Assembly: GCA_965116325.1 (NCBI GenBank)
Contig: OZ220675.1
Location: 2,046,001 to 2,110,000, forward strand
DNA from: JAGWBF01 sp965116325
Lineage (GTDB): Bacteria > Chloroflexota > Dehalococcoidia > Lucifugimonadales > JAGWBF01
Length of the DNA: 64,000 nucleotides
Reading direction: 5' to 3'
Shown: piece by piece, positions 50,978-59,682 of the stretch
How the letters are laid out: the number at the start of each line of letters is the position of its first letter
Position numbering within the stretch: the stretch's first letter is position 1
The notes under the pieces: model-generated
What the model was told of the DNA's origin: nothing
The model's input: the letters and a program-made list of their open reading frames with translations, nothing else
Databases searched by the model: none
Made by a program: the position numbers and the translations under genes

Positions 50978-52339
50978 CTAGTCTTCGCTATCCTGGGAGC
51001 GGACCACCCGTAGAACGACACCTTCGAGGCCGCGCACCATCACCTTCTCACCCATTGGGATAAACGTACCATCTTCAGAAATAGCTGTCCATATCTCATC
51101 AGCTATGAGGACGGTCCCCCTGGGTGAAAGTTCATGGACCACCTCGCCCGTTACCCCCAATAGCTCAGGCTTGGAAGGTCGGTCGTGACGCTCCGCCCGA
51201 CGGGAATTGACCATGGTACGCAGTATCCACAGACCACCTATCCCGAATACTCCTGCCAAGGAAACGATGAGCCACATGTTCACGTTGACATCCAGTCCTC
51301 CGGGGTCGGGCGCTCCAAAGTTATCGAACAGAAGAAGCCCACCGAGGATGAAGCAGATTAACGAGCCCACTCCGAGAATGCCAAACCCGGCGACAAGAAG
51401 TTCTGCGACCAGCAGCCCCATAGCCAGGATGATCAGGCCCACGCCTGCCCAGTTCACCGGCAGGCTGCCGAAGCTCATGAAGGCTAGGATCAGGAATATG
51501 ACCCCCACCAGGCCGGGCACGATGCCGCCGGGATTGAGCAGCTCTATTACCAGCCCCATGCCACCCAGCGATAGAAGGATAAAGGACACGTTTGGGTCGG
51601 CCAGGAAGTCCAGGAACCTTTCGATGAGGTTCATCTTCACGTTTCGCTGTTCCAACCCCTGGGTCTCCAACGTCTTTGGGCCTTCCGAGGTTTCCACCGT
51701 CAGCCCGTCTACCTGCTCCAGCAGGTCGTCCACCCCGGTGGCGACGAAGTCCACGACGTTCAGCTCCACAGCCTCCTCGGCATCATAGGCTGTTGCGTTG
51801 ATGATGGTGTCCTCCAAAGCCTCGGCGTTTCGATTGCGTTCGGCTGCTATGGAACGCATCAGCGCCGATGTATCCTCTACCACCTTGCTCTCCAGTGTCT
51901 CGGGTATGTCCTCGCCGCCGGCGGTGACCGGGGAGGCGGCCCCTATGTTTGTGCCAGGGGCCATCACTGCAAAATGGCCCGCTGCGGTCACGAAGGTGCC
52001 GGCCGAAGCGGCCTGGGCGCCCGAGGGCCAAACATATACGGCAACGGGGATGGGAGCGTTCAGCAGGTCCTGGACGATTCCCCGTGTGGAGTCGAGCAGA
52101 CCACCCGGGGTGTCCAGGGTGATGATCAGTATCTCGGCGCCGTCTTCATGCGCCTGGTCGATCACCCTGGATATGAAGCGTTGCGAGACGGGGTTGATGG
52201 CGCCGTCCACCTCGGCCACCAAAGCATGTCGCTCTTCCTGCGCGGCGACCTGCCCAACCAGTCCCAGGGCAAAGCAGGTCAGGAAGAAGGCTGCGAATAC
52301 CTTACGCAGGTGTCGAATTCTCGGTAGCATTCGAAACAT
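50978..52339 (-). CDS. NfeD-type membrane-bound serine protease (long form)
   Basis: A 453-residue membrane protease with four parts. There is a signal sequence (about residues 12-34), a ClpP-like domain with catalytic Ser112 (PSGAQAASAGTF) and probable Lys152 (ESKVVED), a set of four or five membrane helices (about 240-370), and a C-terminal NfeD OB-fold domain with LLGVTGEVVHELSPRGTVLI. Long NfeD proteins cleave stomatin partners and may act in membrane quality control. It is directly upstream of the SPFH gene. Confidence 0.9.
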   Translation of the reverse strand: MFRMLPRIRHLRKVFAAFFLTCFALGLVGQVAAQEERHALVAEVDGAINPVSQRFISRVIDQAHEDGAEILIITLDTPGGLLDSTRGIVQDLLNAPIPVAVYVWPSGAQAASAGTFVTAAGHFAVMAPGTNIGAASPVTAGGEDIPETLESKVVEDTSALMRSIAAERNRNAEALEDTIINATAYDAEEAVELNVVDFVATGVDDLLEQVDGLTVETSEGPKTLETQGLEQRNVKMNLIERFLDFLADPNVSFILLSLGGMGLVIELLNPGGIVPGLVGVIFLILAFMSFGSLPVNWAGVGLIILAMGLLVAELLVAGFGILGVGSLICFILGGLLLFDNFGAPDPGGLDVNVNMWLIVSLAGVFGIGGLWILRTMVNSRRAERHDRPSKPELLGVTGEVVHELSPRGTVLIADEIWTAISEDGTFIPMGEKVMVRGLEGVVLRVVRSQDSED

Positions 52340-52459
52340 CGTTCTCCCGGAATGCCCAGCTTCGATCAGGTCCCTGCACTCATTTCACCACAAGTTCAGT
52401 GGCACTGCCACATGCCGAGTCTGCAGGATCGATGTTGGGGACCGTTGGGATCCTACCCG

Positions 52460-52488
52460 TTGACAGGTAATTTGGCCGTAGGTACACT
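52460..52488 (+). promoter_or_regulatory. Promoter of glyA
   Basis: A consensus -35 box TTGACA (52460-52465) and a -10 box TACACT (52483-52488) are exactly 17 bases apart. The predicted transcription start is near 52495, giving a leader of almost 100 bases before the ATG at 52592. Confidence 0.72.
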
Positions 52489-52498
52489 CAAATTGAAC

Positions 52499-52543
52499 CT
52501 CGGCCCGCCGGCCATCCATTGTGAGGCCAGGGTCGAGTTTTTT
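52499..52543 (+). terminator. Intrinsic terminator (attenuator candidate) in the glyA leader
   Basis: CTCGGCCC (52499-52506) pairs with GGGTCGAG (52530-52537) through eight pairs including one G-U. A possible inner GGCC/GGCC stem lies inside, and TTTTTT (52538-52543) follows directly. It lies between the glyA promoter and its start codon, and no plus-strand gene precedes it, so it can only act on the glyA leader. Confidence 0.6.
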
Positions 52544-52591
52544 GATTTCCTGCTCCTTCACCTTGGGTTCGTGGAGTAGGAGGGAGGGCTC

Positions 52592-53836
52592 ATGAACGTG
52601 TTGGCGACCCTGGATCCGGAGATTGCATCTGCAGTAGCAAAGGAAGACCGACGTCAGAGGGACAGCCTGGTCTTGATTGCGTCGGAAAACTACGCCAGTC
52701 GCAGCGTATTGGAAGCTCAGGCAACCACGATGAACAACAAGTATGCCGAGGGCTACCCCGGCCGCAGGTACTACGGGGGATGCCAGTTCGTCGATGAGGT
52801 GGAGACCCTGGCGATCGAGCGCGCAAAGGAGCTGTTCGGGGCCGAGCACGCCAACGTGCAGCCTCACAGCGGTGCCCAGGCGAACATGAGCGCCTACTTC
52901 AGCATCATCGAGCCGGGCGACACCGTCATGGGAATGCGCCTGGACCAGGGCGGACACCTGACCCATGGCAGCCCTGTTAACTTCTCGGGGAAGCTGTACA
53001 ACTTCGTTGCCTATGGCGTTTCCAAGGAGACGGAAACCATCGACTACGACGAAGTGGAGCGCCTCGCTAAAGAACACAAGCCGAAGGTGATCGTGGCGGG
53101 CTATACCGCATACCCCAGGGCTATAGACTTCGCGCGCTTCAGGGAGATCTCCGATGAGGTGGGGGCCATGCTCATGGTGGATATGGCCCACATTTCCGGG
53201 CTGATAGCTGCCGGGGCCCATGCCTCACCTATTCCCCATGCCCACATCGTTACATCCACCACCCAGAAGACCCTCAGAGGACCAAGGGGCGGAATGATCC
53301 TGTGCAACGAAGACCTGGGCAGGAACGTGGACAGGGCGGTGTTCCCCTTCAGCCAGGGCGGGCCCTTCATGCACATCATCGCCGCCAAGGCTGTCTGCTT
53401 CCGGGAGGCTGCCCAGCCAGCATTCGCCCAGTACGGGAGGCAGGTTGTGGAGAATGCCCAGGTTCTGGCCCAGGAGCTTGCCGAGGGGGGCCTCCGGATC
53501 GTCTCCGGAGGGACCGATAACCACCTGATGTTGGTGGACTTGACTCCCCTTAACCTGACGGGCAGGGATGCGGAGCTGGCCCTGGAGCAGGTGAACATCG
53601 TCGGCAACAAGAATGCCATACCTTACGACACCCAGCCGCCCAGAGTGACCAGCGGACTGCGTCTTGGCTCTGCCGCCCTGACATCCCGGGGGTTCGGCCC
53701 CAAGGAGATGAAGACGGTGGCGAGCCTCATCCTGCGACGTCTTAACGACACGGGGGATGAGCAAGTGGGTCAGGCGGTGAAGGACGAGGTGGCGGAGCTG
53801 ACCTCCCGGTTCCCGGTCCCAGGGCTCGACTCCTAG
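52592..53836 (+). CDS. glyA: Serine hydroxymethyltransferase
   Basis: A 414-residue PLP enzyme that interconverts serine and glycine and makes methylene-THF. The N-terminal SLVLIASENYASRSVLEAQ, YAEGYPGRRYYGGC and the PLP lysine Lys226 in TSTTQKTLRGPRGG are clear. The residue before the lysine is Gln rather than the usual His (THKTLRGPRGG). The rest of the active site looks normal. The ATG has AGGAGGGAGGG upstream. The gene stands alone and its leader contains a terminator, so expression is probably controlled by attenuation. Confidence 0.95.
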   Translation: MNVLATLDPEIASAVAKEDRRQRDSLVLIASENYASRSVLEAQATTMNNKYAEGYPGRRYYGGCQFVDEVETLAIERAKELFGAEHANVQPHSGAQANMSAYFSIIEPGDTVMGMRLDQGGHLTHGSPVNFSGKLYNFVAYGVSKETETIDYDEVERLAKEHKPKVIVAGYTAYPRAIDFARFREISDEVGAMLMVDMAHISGLIAAGAHASPIPHAHIVTSTTQKTLRGPRGGMILCNEDLGRNVDRAVFPFSQGGPFMHIIAAKAVCFREAAQPAFAQYGRQVVENAQVLAQELAEGGLRIVSGGTDNHLMLVDLTPLNLTGRDAELALEQVNIVGNKNAIPYDTQPPRVTSGLRLGSAALTSRGFGPKEMKTVASLILRRLNDTGDEQVGQAVKDEVAELTSRFPVPGLDS

Positions 53837-53891
53837 GCAGCGCCATGTGCCCCAGAACACGTGCGTCTCAGCATGGCCGGGCATTCATCGG

Positions 53892-53920
53892 TTGAGGCTT
53901 AGCTGCGAGGATGCTATAAT
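53892..53920 (+). promoter_or_regulatory. Promoter of the rpsF-ssb-rpsR operon
   Basis: TTGAGG (53892-53897) and a perfect TATAAT (53915-53920) are 17 bases apart, about 30 bases before the TTG start of rpsF. This agrees with the high expression expected for a ribosomal protein operon. Confidence 0.75.
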
Positions 53921-53951
53921 CCAAGGTCACTAGAGGCAGTCGGAGAATGCG

Positions 53952-54656
53952 TTGCGTCACTATGAGCTAATGGTTGTCCTTAGCCCCATCCTCTCAGCTG
54001 AGGAGGTGGCAGGCTCTAAGGATCGGATCAAGCTTCTGATCGATCAGCAAGGTGGAACGATTACCCGGGAAGACCAGTGGGGAATGAGGAGGTTGGCCTA
54101 CCCCATACGTAAGGCTGGCCAGACCTTCCTAGAAGGCAACTACCTGCTCACCCATTTTGCTACTGAAGGCGTACTTTCCCGCGACTTGGAAGGGCAGTTG
54201 AACCTTTCCGAGGATGTACTTCGATACCTGGTAGTTAAGTCGGAACCTCCCAAGCCAGTTCAGGCTGCCCCCGCCGAGGAAGCTCCCTCAGTGCCCGAAG
54301 GCGTTGAGGGAGACGGGGCTTCTGCTCCCGAGGCGGCAGTTGAAGAGACCCCCGCAGCCGAGGCTGAAGGGGAGACTAGCGCCGCCGTGGAAGACGCTCC
54401 CGTTGAGGCTGTTGAAGAAGCATCCGTCGCTGAGGCGTCTGTCGTAGAAGATATTGAAGCTGCCGTTCCTGAAGCGGACACAGACCTCCCCGAGAGCGAA
54501 CCTGCCCCGGAGGCTTCCATGGAAGAATCCAAGGAAAATGTAGAAGAGCCGGCCGACGAAGCCGGGAGTGCGGATTCCATTACCGATGAGTCTGGCGACG
54601 GGGAAGCCGAGGAAGAGCCGGCAGAGAACGCGGAAGATGGGGAGCCCCGGCCATGA
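53952..54656 (+). CDS. rpsF: 30S ribosomal protein S6 with long acidic extension
   Basis: A 234-residue S6 protein. Residues 1-~97 are the normal S6 fold (LRHYELMVVLSPILSAEEV, WGMRRLAYPIRKAGQTFLEGNY, SEDVLRYLVVK). Residues ~98-234 are a low-complexity tail of Glu, Ala, Ser, Asp and Pro with almost no basic residues. S6 is usually 95-135 residues, so this tail more than doubles it. The start is TTG at 53952 with CGGAG upstream. It overlaps ssb by four bases, as the first gene of rpsF-ssb-rpsR. The tail sits where Escherichia coli S6 is extended by RimK-added glutamates. Confidence 0.93.
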   Translation: MRHYELMVVLSPILSAEEVAGSKDRIKLLIDQQGGTITREDQWGMRRLAYPIRKAGQTFLEGNYLLTHFATEGVLSRDLEGQLNLSEDVLRYLVVKSEPPKPVQAAPAEEAPSVPEGVEGDGASAPEAAVEETPAAEAEGETSAAVEDAPVEAVEEASVAEASVVEDIEAAVPEADTDLPESEPAPEASMEESKENVEEPADEAGSADSITDESGDGEAEEEPAENAEDGEPRP

Positions 54657-55057
54657 CCATGAACAAGATGATCATCATCGGCAATTTGGGGTCGGACCCT
54701 GAGATGCGTTACACCCCCGGAGGCCAGGCCGTAACCAGCTTCCGTGTGGCTACCAATTACAGGTACACCACCGCCGATGGTGAGCGCCGTGATGAGACCG
54801 AGTGGTTCTCCATATCTGCGTGGGGAAGGCTGGCCGAGACCTGCAACCAGTACCTGACCAAGGGCAAGAAGGTGTATGTCGAGGGCAGGCTGCGCAGCCG
54901 GTCCTACGAGGCCAGGGACGGTGAGACTCGATTTGTCATGGAGATTAACGCCACGGAAGTCCGGTTTCTTGATCCCGCCGGTGGACGCTCGGAAGATTTT
55001 CCGAGGGGCGATGGCGACGGGGACTCGGGCATGGATGTGGACAACCTGCCATTCTAA
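54653..55057 (+). CDS. ssb: Single-stranded DNA-binding protein
   Basis: A 134-residue SSB with one OB fold: MNKMIIIGNLGSDPEMRYTPGG, TEWFSISAWGRLAETCNQYL and GKKVYVEGRLRSRSY. A short linker and the acidic tip DVDNLPF, which recruits partner proteins, follow. The linker is shorter than in Escherichia coli. It lies between rpsF and rpsR, a classic bacterial order. Two ATG codons are possible (54653 and 54659); the first overlaps rpsF and is preceded by GGGGAG. Confidence 0.95.
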   Translation: MTMNKMIIIGNLGSDPEMRYTPGGQAVTSFRVATNYRYTTADGERRDETEWFSISAWGRLAETCNQYLTKGKKVYVEGRLRSRSYEARDGETRFVMEINATEVRFLDPAGGRSEDFPRGDGDGDSGMDVDNLPF

Positions 55058-55087
55058 GTCCGAATATCTAGAGGAGATATATAGCCA

Positions 55088-55381
55088 ATGACCTCAGGTG
55101 CGTTTCGCAGAGGCGGCAGACCCGGAGGGGGTCGCCCCCGCCGAGGCAGGTATGTGCAGCGAAGGAAGGTGTGCTCCTTTTGCGCTGACCACATCCCTTC
55201 TATTGGGTACAAGGACTTGGATCGTCTGCGCCGCTACCTGTCCGATCGCGCAAAGATCGAACCCAGGAGGAAGACTGGGGTATGTGCAGGCCATCAGCGA
55301 GAGCTGGCGACAGCCATTAAGCGGGCCAGGCACCTGGCGCTGCTTCCATTCACTCCGGTCCATTCCCGGGCCCCTGCCTAG
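55088..55381 (+). CDS. rpsR: 30S ribosomal protein S18
   Basis: A 97-residue S18 with a basic Gly/Arg-rich N-terminus and the family core KVCSFCADHIPSIGYKDLDRLRRYLSDRAKIEPRRKTGVCAGHQRELATAIKRARHLALLPF split by typical spacing. It keeps the Cys residues (CSFC and C further on) of the zinc-type C+ form. It binds next to S6 in the 30S platform. The usual next gene, rplI, is absent; a foldase gene follows after 101 bases. Confidence 0.94.
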   Translation: MTSGAFRRGGRPGGGRPRRGRYVQRRKVCSFCADHIPSIGYKDLDRLRRYLSDRAKIEPRRKTGVCAGHQRELATAIKRARHLALLPFTPVHSRAPA

Positions 55382-55482
55382 CTCGGTTATATGGTCGAAA
55401 GGGCGGTTAAGCAAAGTTCCAAGCTCCGCCGTCGCATCTATCAGGTCCCGATGCCTTTGTCCCGGCAATTGCACCTAAGACA

Positions 55483-56658
55483 ATGACCACCTCCTCCAGT
55501 GGACGTTCTCCCCGCGCCCAGGGTGGCGATCGAAGAATGAGGTCCAGGAGACCCCCACCTTCGGACCGCCGAATGGCGCGCATGTTTCAGGGTGGAAACC
55601 CCCGCCGCAGGTTGGTCCTAGTGGGCCTAGTTCTTGCTCTTCTTGCTCTAATCGGAGGAATCGGCGGATACGGCTACTATACGACCTTCATTGCGCCCAC
55701 GAGGATACTGGCGGTCCGCGTCGATGATGTGGTCCATAGCCAAGGCGATATCGTAGTGCGCCTGAAGATGCAGCAGGCCGCCACCATCGCCCTGGGCGAG
55801 ATATTCGATCTGGGACGGGAACCCTTTGAAGCGGTGCGGCAAGTAACCGAAGCTGAAATTATCCGCCGGGCGGCCCCGGAATACGACGTTTGGGTGACCC
55901 CCGACGACATCGAACGGGTGCTGCGTCAGAGGTTCTATCCCAGAGATGTGGGTGAGGATACCCCTGCAGACAGGCCGGAACGGGAATACAGGGAGAACTA
56001 CGGCAACTTCCTGGAGAGAAGCCACCTGTCCCATTCCGACTACAGCGGGTTTGTGGAGGAAGAGGTGTACCGCTCCTTTATGCTGGAAGCGCTGGGTGAG
56101 AACCTTCCCACGGAGGCTGAGCAGGTTGAGGTGCAGTGGGTGCGTCTTCCCTCTCTTATAGACCCCAGGGTGCAGCAAAATCCGGGCCCCGGCGCCGACC
56201 ATGTGCGGGACCGGCTGCTGGCTGAGGACTTCAGCACTGTCGCAAGGGAGTTCTCCGAGGAGTTCCAATACGCGAACAGCAGCGGGTACGTGGGGTGGGT
56301 GCCTGAGGGGGCATTCCCTTTCCTGGACGACCTCTTGTTCGGCACTGAAGATGAGCCCCCCCTGGACTACTTCGAGGTCAGCGAGCCGGTCCACCACCCC
56401 AATGACCCCGAGGGCATATTCATACTAAGGGTCCTGGATGGCCCGGAGGTCCGCCCAATCTCGGAGCTGATGCGGTTCCGGCTTGAGGCCGAGGAGTTGA
56501 ACAGGTGGCTGCGCGAGCAGATCAGCCAGGGTTCTGAAGAGGGCTGGTTGGAGATAAACAACGACAGCTCTCTGTACTCCTGGGTGGTAAAGCAACTAAG
56601 GGCCACCGCGCCGGATGCTACCCCGCCGGCGAGCAGCCCCGGGTTAGACATCAGGTAG
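55483..56658 (+). CDS. SurA/PrsA-like peptidyl-prolyl isomerase, membrane-anchored
   Basis: A 391-residue predicted extracytoplasmic foldase. A basic, disordered N-terminus of ~43 residues is followed by one membrane helix (about 44-66), a SurA-N-like helical region and a parvulin-like domain around residues 205-320 (VEVQWVRLPSL, DFSTVAREFSEEF, GYVGWVPEGAFP, IFILRVLDG). The parvulin core is divergent, so catalytic activity is uncertain. The gene lies six bases before hom, but the two products have no obvious shared function. Confidence 0.75.
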   Translation: MTTSSSGRSPRAQGGDRRMRSRRPPPSDRRMARMFQGGNPRRRLVLVGLVLALLALIGGIGGYGYYTTFIAPTRILAVRVDDVVHSQGDIVVRLKMQQAATIALGEIFDLGREPFEAVRQVTEAEIIRRAAPEYDVWVTPDDIERVLRQRFYPRDVGEDTPADRPEREYRENYGNFLERSHLSHSDYSGFVEEEVYRSFMLEALGENLPTEAEQVEVQWVRLPSLIDPRVQQNPGPGADHVRDRLLAEDFSTVAREFSEEFQYANSSGYVGWVPEGAFPFLDDLLFGTEDEPPLDYFEVSEPVHHPNDPEGIFILRVLDGPEVRPISELMRFRLEAEELNRWLREQISQGSEEGWLEINNDSSLYSWVVKQLRATAPDATPPASSPGLDIR

Positions 56659-56664
56659 GCGGCG

Positions 56665-57963
56665 ATGGACGTAAACATTGGCCTGCTGGGGGCGGGCGTT
56701 GTTGGAAGCGCCGTTGCCAGGGTCTTGCTGGAAGGCGGGGAGGACCTTGGGCGCAAGATTGGCGGGGCCGTCAGGCTGAAAAAGGTCCTGGTGCGGGAAG
56801 CGGGGAAAGCCCGGACGACCCAGATACCGCGGGATGTACTGACCACCGAAATCAGCGAGGTGCTGAACGACCCCGATATCCATATCGTCGTGGAGCTGAT
56901 GGGAGGGGAGGAGCCTGCCGCGGGGTATATCGAAAAACTGCTGGATGCCGGCAAGCACGTTGTAACAGCCAACAAGGAAGTCATCGCCAAGCGTGGGCGG
57001 GAGCTGTCGGCAAAAGCCAGGTCCACCGAGCGTCAGCTTTCCTTCGAGGCCAGTGTGGGCGCCGGGATACCTATTATCGGTCCCCTGAGCCGGGACTTGC
57101 TGGCCAACGACATCCGGTCCATTCGCGCCATTGTCAACGGCACCACCAACTATATCGTTACCCGCATGGCCATGGACCGCATGGGGTTTGAAGATGCCCT
57201 CCGGGAAGCCCAGCACCTGGGCTTCGCCGAGTCCGATCCCACCAACGACATAGCCGGTATCGACGCAGCGTACAAGCTTGCCATACTTGCATCCCTGGCC
57301 TTCCACACCAAGGTGGTCCCCGAGGATGTCTTCCGGGAGGGGATATCCAGCCTGGAAGCTCAGGACTTCAGGTACTCCCAAGAGCTGGGATTTGCCATCA
57401 AGCTGCTGGCGATTGCCCACAAGGAGAACGGTTCATTGCAGCTCCGTGTCCATCCAGCCCTGGTGCCCCAGCACCATATCCTGGCCAACATCGACGGTGC
57501 CTTCAATGCCATTGAGGTCGAAGGGGACCTTATTGGAAGGGTGCTCTTCCATGGCATGGGAGCCGGCAGCGAGTCCACCGCCAGCGCCGTTATCGGCGAT
57601 GTCATAGAGATCGCCCGGAGACTGAACCTGAACATAAAGCCCCTCCCCATGGAGGAGAACTCCCGGTCCATCGCCATTTCCCCCATGTCGGAGCTTGCCA
57701 GCCGTTACTACTTCCGCCTCAACGTTGCCGACAGAGCAGGCGTCCTGGCCAGGATCGCCAAGGTCCTTGGGGACAGGGATATCAGCATCGCCTCGGTTAT
57801 CCAGAAAGATGCCGATCTTTCCACCCAGACCGCAGACCTGGTCGTTACAACGCATCCATCCAGGGAGGATGCGGTCCAGGAGTCCATCAGGTCCATGGGG
57901 GAGCTGGATGTGGTCAGGAAGGTCAGCAACATGGTACGGATCGAGGACTGGCCTTCCAGGTAG
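56665..57963 (+). CDS. hom: Homoserine dehydrogenase
   Basis: A 432-residue enzyme that reduces aspartate semialdehyde to homoserine. The NAD(P) site is VNIGLLGAGVVGSAVARVL. AGKHVVTANKEVIAKRG, VGAGIPIIGPLSRDL, IVNGTTNYI and SDPTNDIAGIDAAYKLAILA mark the catalytic domain. The last ~80 residues form an ACT domain (RAGVLARIAKVLGDRDISI) for feedback control by an amino acid. It is followed after 74 bases by thrC, the second following step of threonine synthesis; no homoserine kinase is present here. Confidence 0.95.
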   Translation: MDVNIGLLGAGVVGSAVARVLLEGGEDLGRKIGGAVRLKKVLVREAGKARTTQIPRDVLTTEISEVLNDPDIHIVVELMGGEEPAAGYIEKLLDAGKHVVTANKEVIAKRGRELSAKARSTERQLSFEASVGAGIPIIGPLSRDLLANDIRSIRAIVNGTTNYIVTRMAMDRMGFEDALREAQHLGFAESDPTNDIAGIDAAYKLAILASLAFHTKVVPEDVFREGISSLEAQDFRYSQELGFAIKLLAIAHKENGSLQLRVHPALVPQHHILANIDGAFNAIEVEGDLIGRVLFHGMGAGSESTASAVIGDVIEIARRLNLNIKPLPMEENSRSIAISPMSELASRYYFRLNVADRAGVLARIAKVLGDRDISIASVIQKDADLSTQTADLVVTTHPSREDAVQESIRSMGELDVVRKVSNMVRIEDWPSR

Positions 57964-58037
57964 GTTTTGAGCTGCGAATAGGTTAATATGGAGATGGCCT
58001 ATCGCAGCTAGGCTATCGCATAAGAACAGAAGGAAGA

Positions 58038-59117
58038 ATGCAGAAGGGAATCCTCGAAACGTATCGGGCTTTCCTCCCCATTGAGGAATCAACTCCCATG
58101 GTGTCCATGGGGGAAGGCAACACCCCCTTGGTGAAGTCGGTGCAACTGGGCAACATGTTGGGGTGTGATGAGCTGTACTTCAAGCTGGAAGGCTGCAACC
58201 CCACCGGCTCCTTCAAAGACCGGGGTATGGCCATGGCAGTTGCGAAGGCCCTGGAATCGGGCAGCAAGGCAATAATGTGTGCTTCCACGGGAAATACGAG
58301 CGCGTCGGCAGCGGCCTACGGGGGCCGCTTTTCTATTTCCACGGTGGTTGTTGTCCCGAAGGGCAAGATAGCGGCAGGCAAGGTCACCCAGGCTATGGCC
58401 CATGGGGCGCGGATCATCATGGTGGATGGTTCCTTCGATCAAGCCCTGTCCCTGGTGCGGAGCTTTACCGACCAGCATCCCATCACCCTGGTGAACTCCA
58501 TCAACCCCTATCGCCTGGAAGGACAGAAGACGGGGGCCTTTGAGATCGTGGATGACCTGGGGGATGCTCCCGACTACCTATTCATTCCCACCGGTAATGC
58601 CGGGAACATCACCGCTTACTGGAAAGGATTCAAGGAATATTACCAGGCGGAAATCTCCCGCAGCCTCCCTAAGATGATGGGATTCCAAGCCCAGGGGGCG
58701 GCGCCCATCGTTCTCGGCCATCCGGTGGAAGACCCCGAGACCGTGGCTTCTGCGATCCGCATAGGCAATCCCGCTAACTGGACGGCCGCCCTGGCTGCCA
58801 GGGACGATTCCGGCGGTGCGATAGACATGGTCTCCGATGATGAGATACTGGAGGCCTACGAGCTCCTGGCATCCTGCGAGGGGATCTTTTGCGAGCCGGC
58901 TTCGGCAGCATCCTTCGCAGGACTGCGGAAGCTCCATGCCGAAGGCTTGGACGTAGCCTGTCGCCGGGTAGTGTGTATAATTACCGGTACCGGACTGAAA
59001 GACCCGGATACCGCTGTGGAACGCTTCATCCCCGAGATTACCGAGATCGGCGCCGACCCCAAGGACCTGGAGGCGGCCCTCCAGTCGATTTCCGAAGCTG
59101 GAGAAGGGATTGGTTGA
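58038..59117 (+). CDS. thrC: Threonine synthase
   Basis: A 359-residue PLP enzyme that turns phosphohomoserine into threonine. The PLP lysine is Lys60 in CNPTGSFKDRGMAMAVAKA. CASTGNTSASAAAYGG and FIPTGNAGNITAYWKGFKEY are the phosphate-binding loops. It belongs to the short thrC type. It is part of a probable operon: the GTP cyclohydrolase gene overlaps its end by eight bases. Confidence 0.95.
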   Translation: MQKGILETYRAFLPIEESTPMVSMGEGNTPLVKSVQLGNMLGCDELYFKLEGCNPTGSFKDRGMAMAVAKALESGSKAIMCASTGNTSASAAAYGGRFSISTVVVVPKGKIAAGKVTQAMAHGARIIMVDGSFDQALSLVRSFTDQHPITLVNSINPYRLEGQKTGAFEIVDDLGDAPDYLFIPTGNAGNITAYWKGFKEYYQAEISRSLPKMMGFQAQGAAPIVLGHPVEDPETVASAIRIGNPANWTAALAARDDSGGAIDMVSDDEILEAYELLASCEGIFCEPASAASFAGLRKLHAEGLDVACRRVVCIITGTGLKDPDTAVERFIPEITEIGADPKDLEAALQSISEAGEGIG

Positions 59118-59682
59118 CGAGAGCCAGGTACAATCTGCAGTGCGCTCGTTGCTGGACGCCATCGGTGATGACCCCCATAGGGAGGGCCTGCAGAACACGC
59201 CCCTACGGGTGGCAAGAATGTACTCAGAGCTGTTTTCCGGGATCGGCGTCGATGCGGCTTCGGTCATCGATGCTGTCTTCGAGGAGGAAGATACCCACGG
59301 GGGGCTGGTAAAACTCAAGGACATTCCATTTCATTCAATCTGCGAGCACCATCTTCTCCCCTTCTTTGGACGGGCAAGCATCGCATACATTCCCAGGGGG
59401 AGGATCGCTGGCGCCAGCAAGCTGGCAAGGGCCCTGGATGTCATCGCAAAGCGCCCCCAGCTGCAGGAGCGAATGACGCAGCAATTGGCCGACGCCGTTC
59501 AGGAGGCGCTCGACCCCGATGGTGTGGCGGTCACGCTGGAAGCGGAGCATCTGTGCATGGCAATGCGGGGCGTCAGAAAGGCGGGAAGCTCTATCTCCAC
59601 CTCCGCCGTACGCGGAAGCTTCTGGAGCGAGGGGGTAAGCCGGGACATGCTCCTCGCTTCGCTGGGACTGGCGGCTGAGTGA
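59110..59682 (+). CDS. folE: GTP cyclohydrolase I
   Basis: A 190-residue enzyme that makes dihydroneopterin triphosphate from GTP, the first step to folate. Zinc ligands are Cys78 and His81 in SICEHHLLPF and Cys149 in EAEHLCMAMRG. REGLQNTPLRVARMY and YIPRGRIAGASKLARALD are conserved. The TTG start at 59110 lies inside the end of thrC. The next gene overlaps its stop as GTGA. No other folate genes are adjacent. Confidence 0.94.
   Translation: MVDESQVQSAVRSLLDAIGDDPHREGLQNTPLRVARMYSELFSGIGVDAASVIDAVFEEEDTHGGLVKLKDIPFHSICEHHLLPFFGRASIAYIPRGRIAGASKLARALDVIAKRPQLQERMTQQLADAVQEALDPDGVAVTLEAEHLCMAMRGVRKAGSSISTSAVRGSFWSEGVSRDMLLASLGLAAE

Noticed and set aside
58975..58990. A TATAAT-like sequence (GTGTATAATTACC) near the end of thrC
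   Set aside because: It is inside the coding sequence with no -35 box at proper distance, and the next gene is coupled to thrC by overlap.
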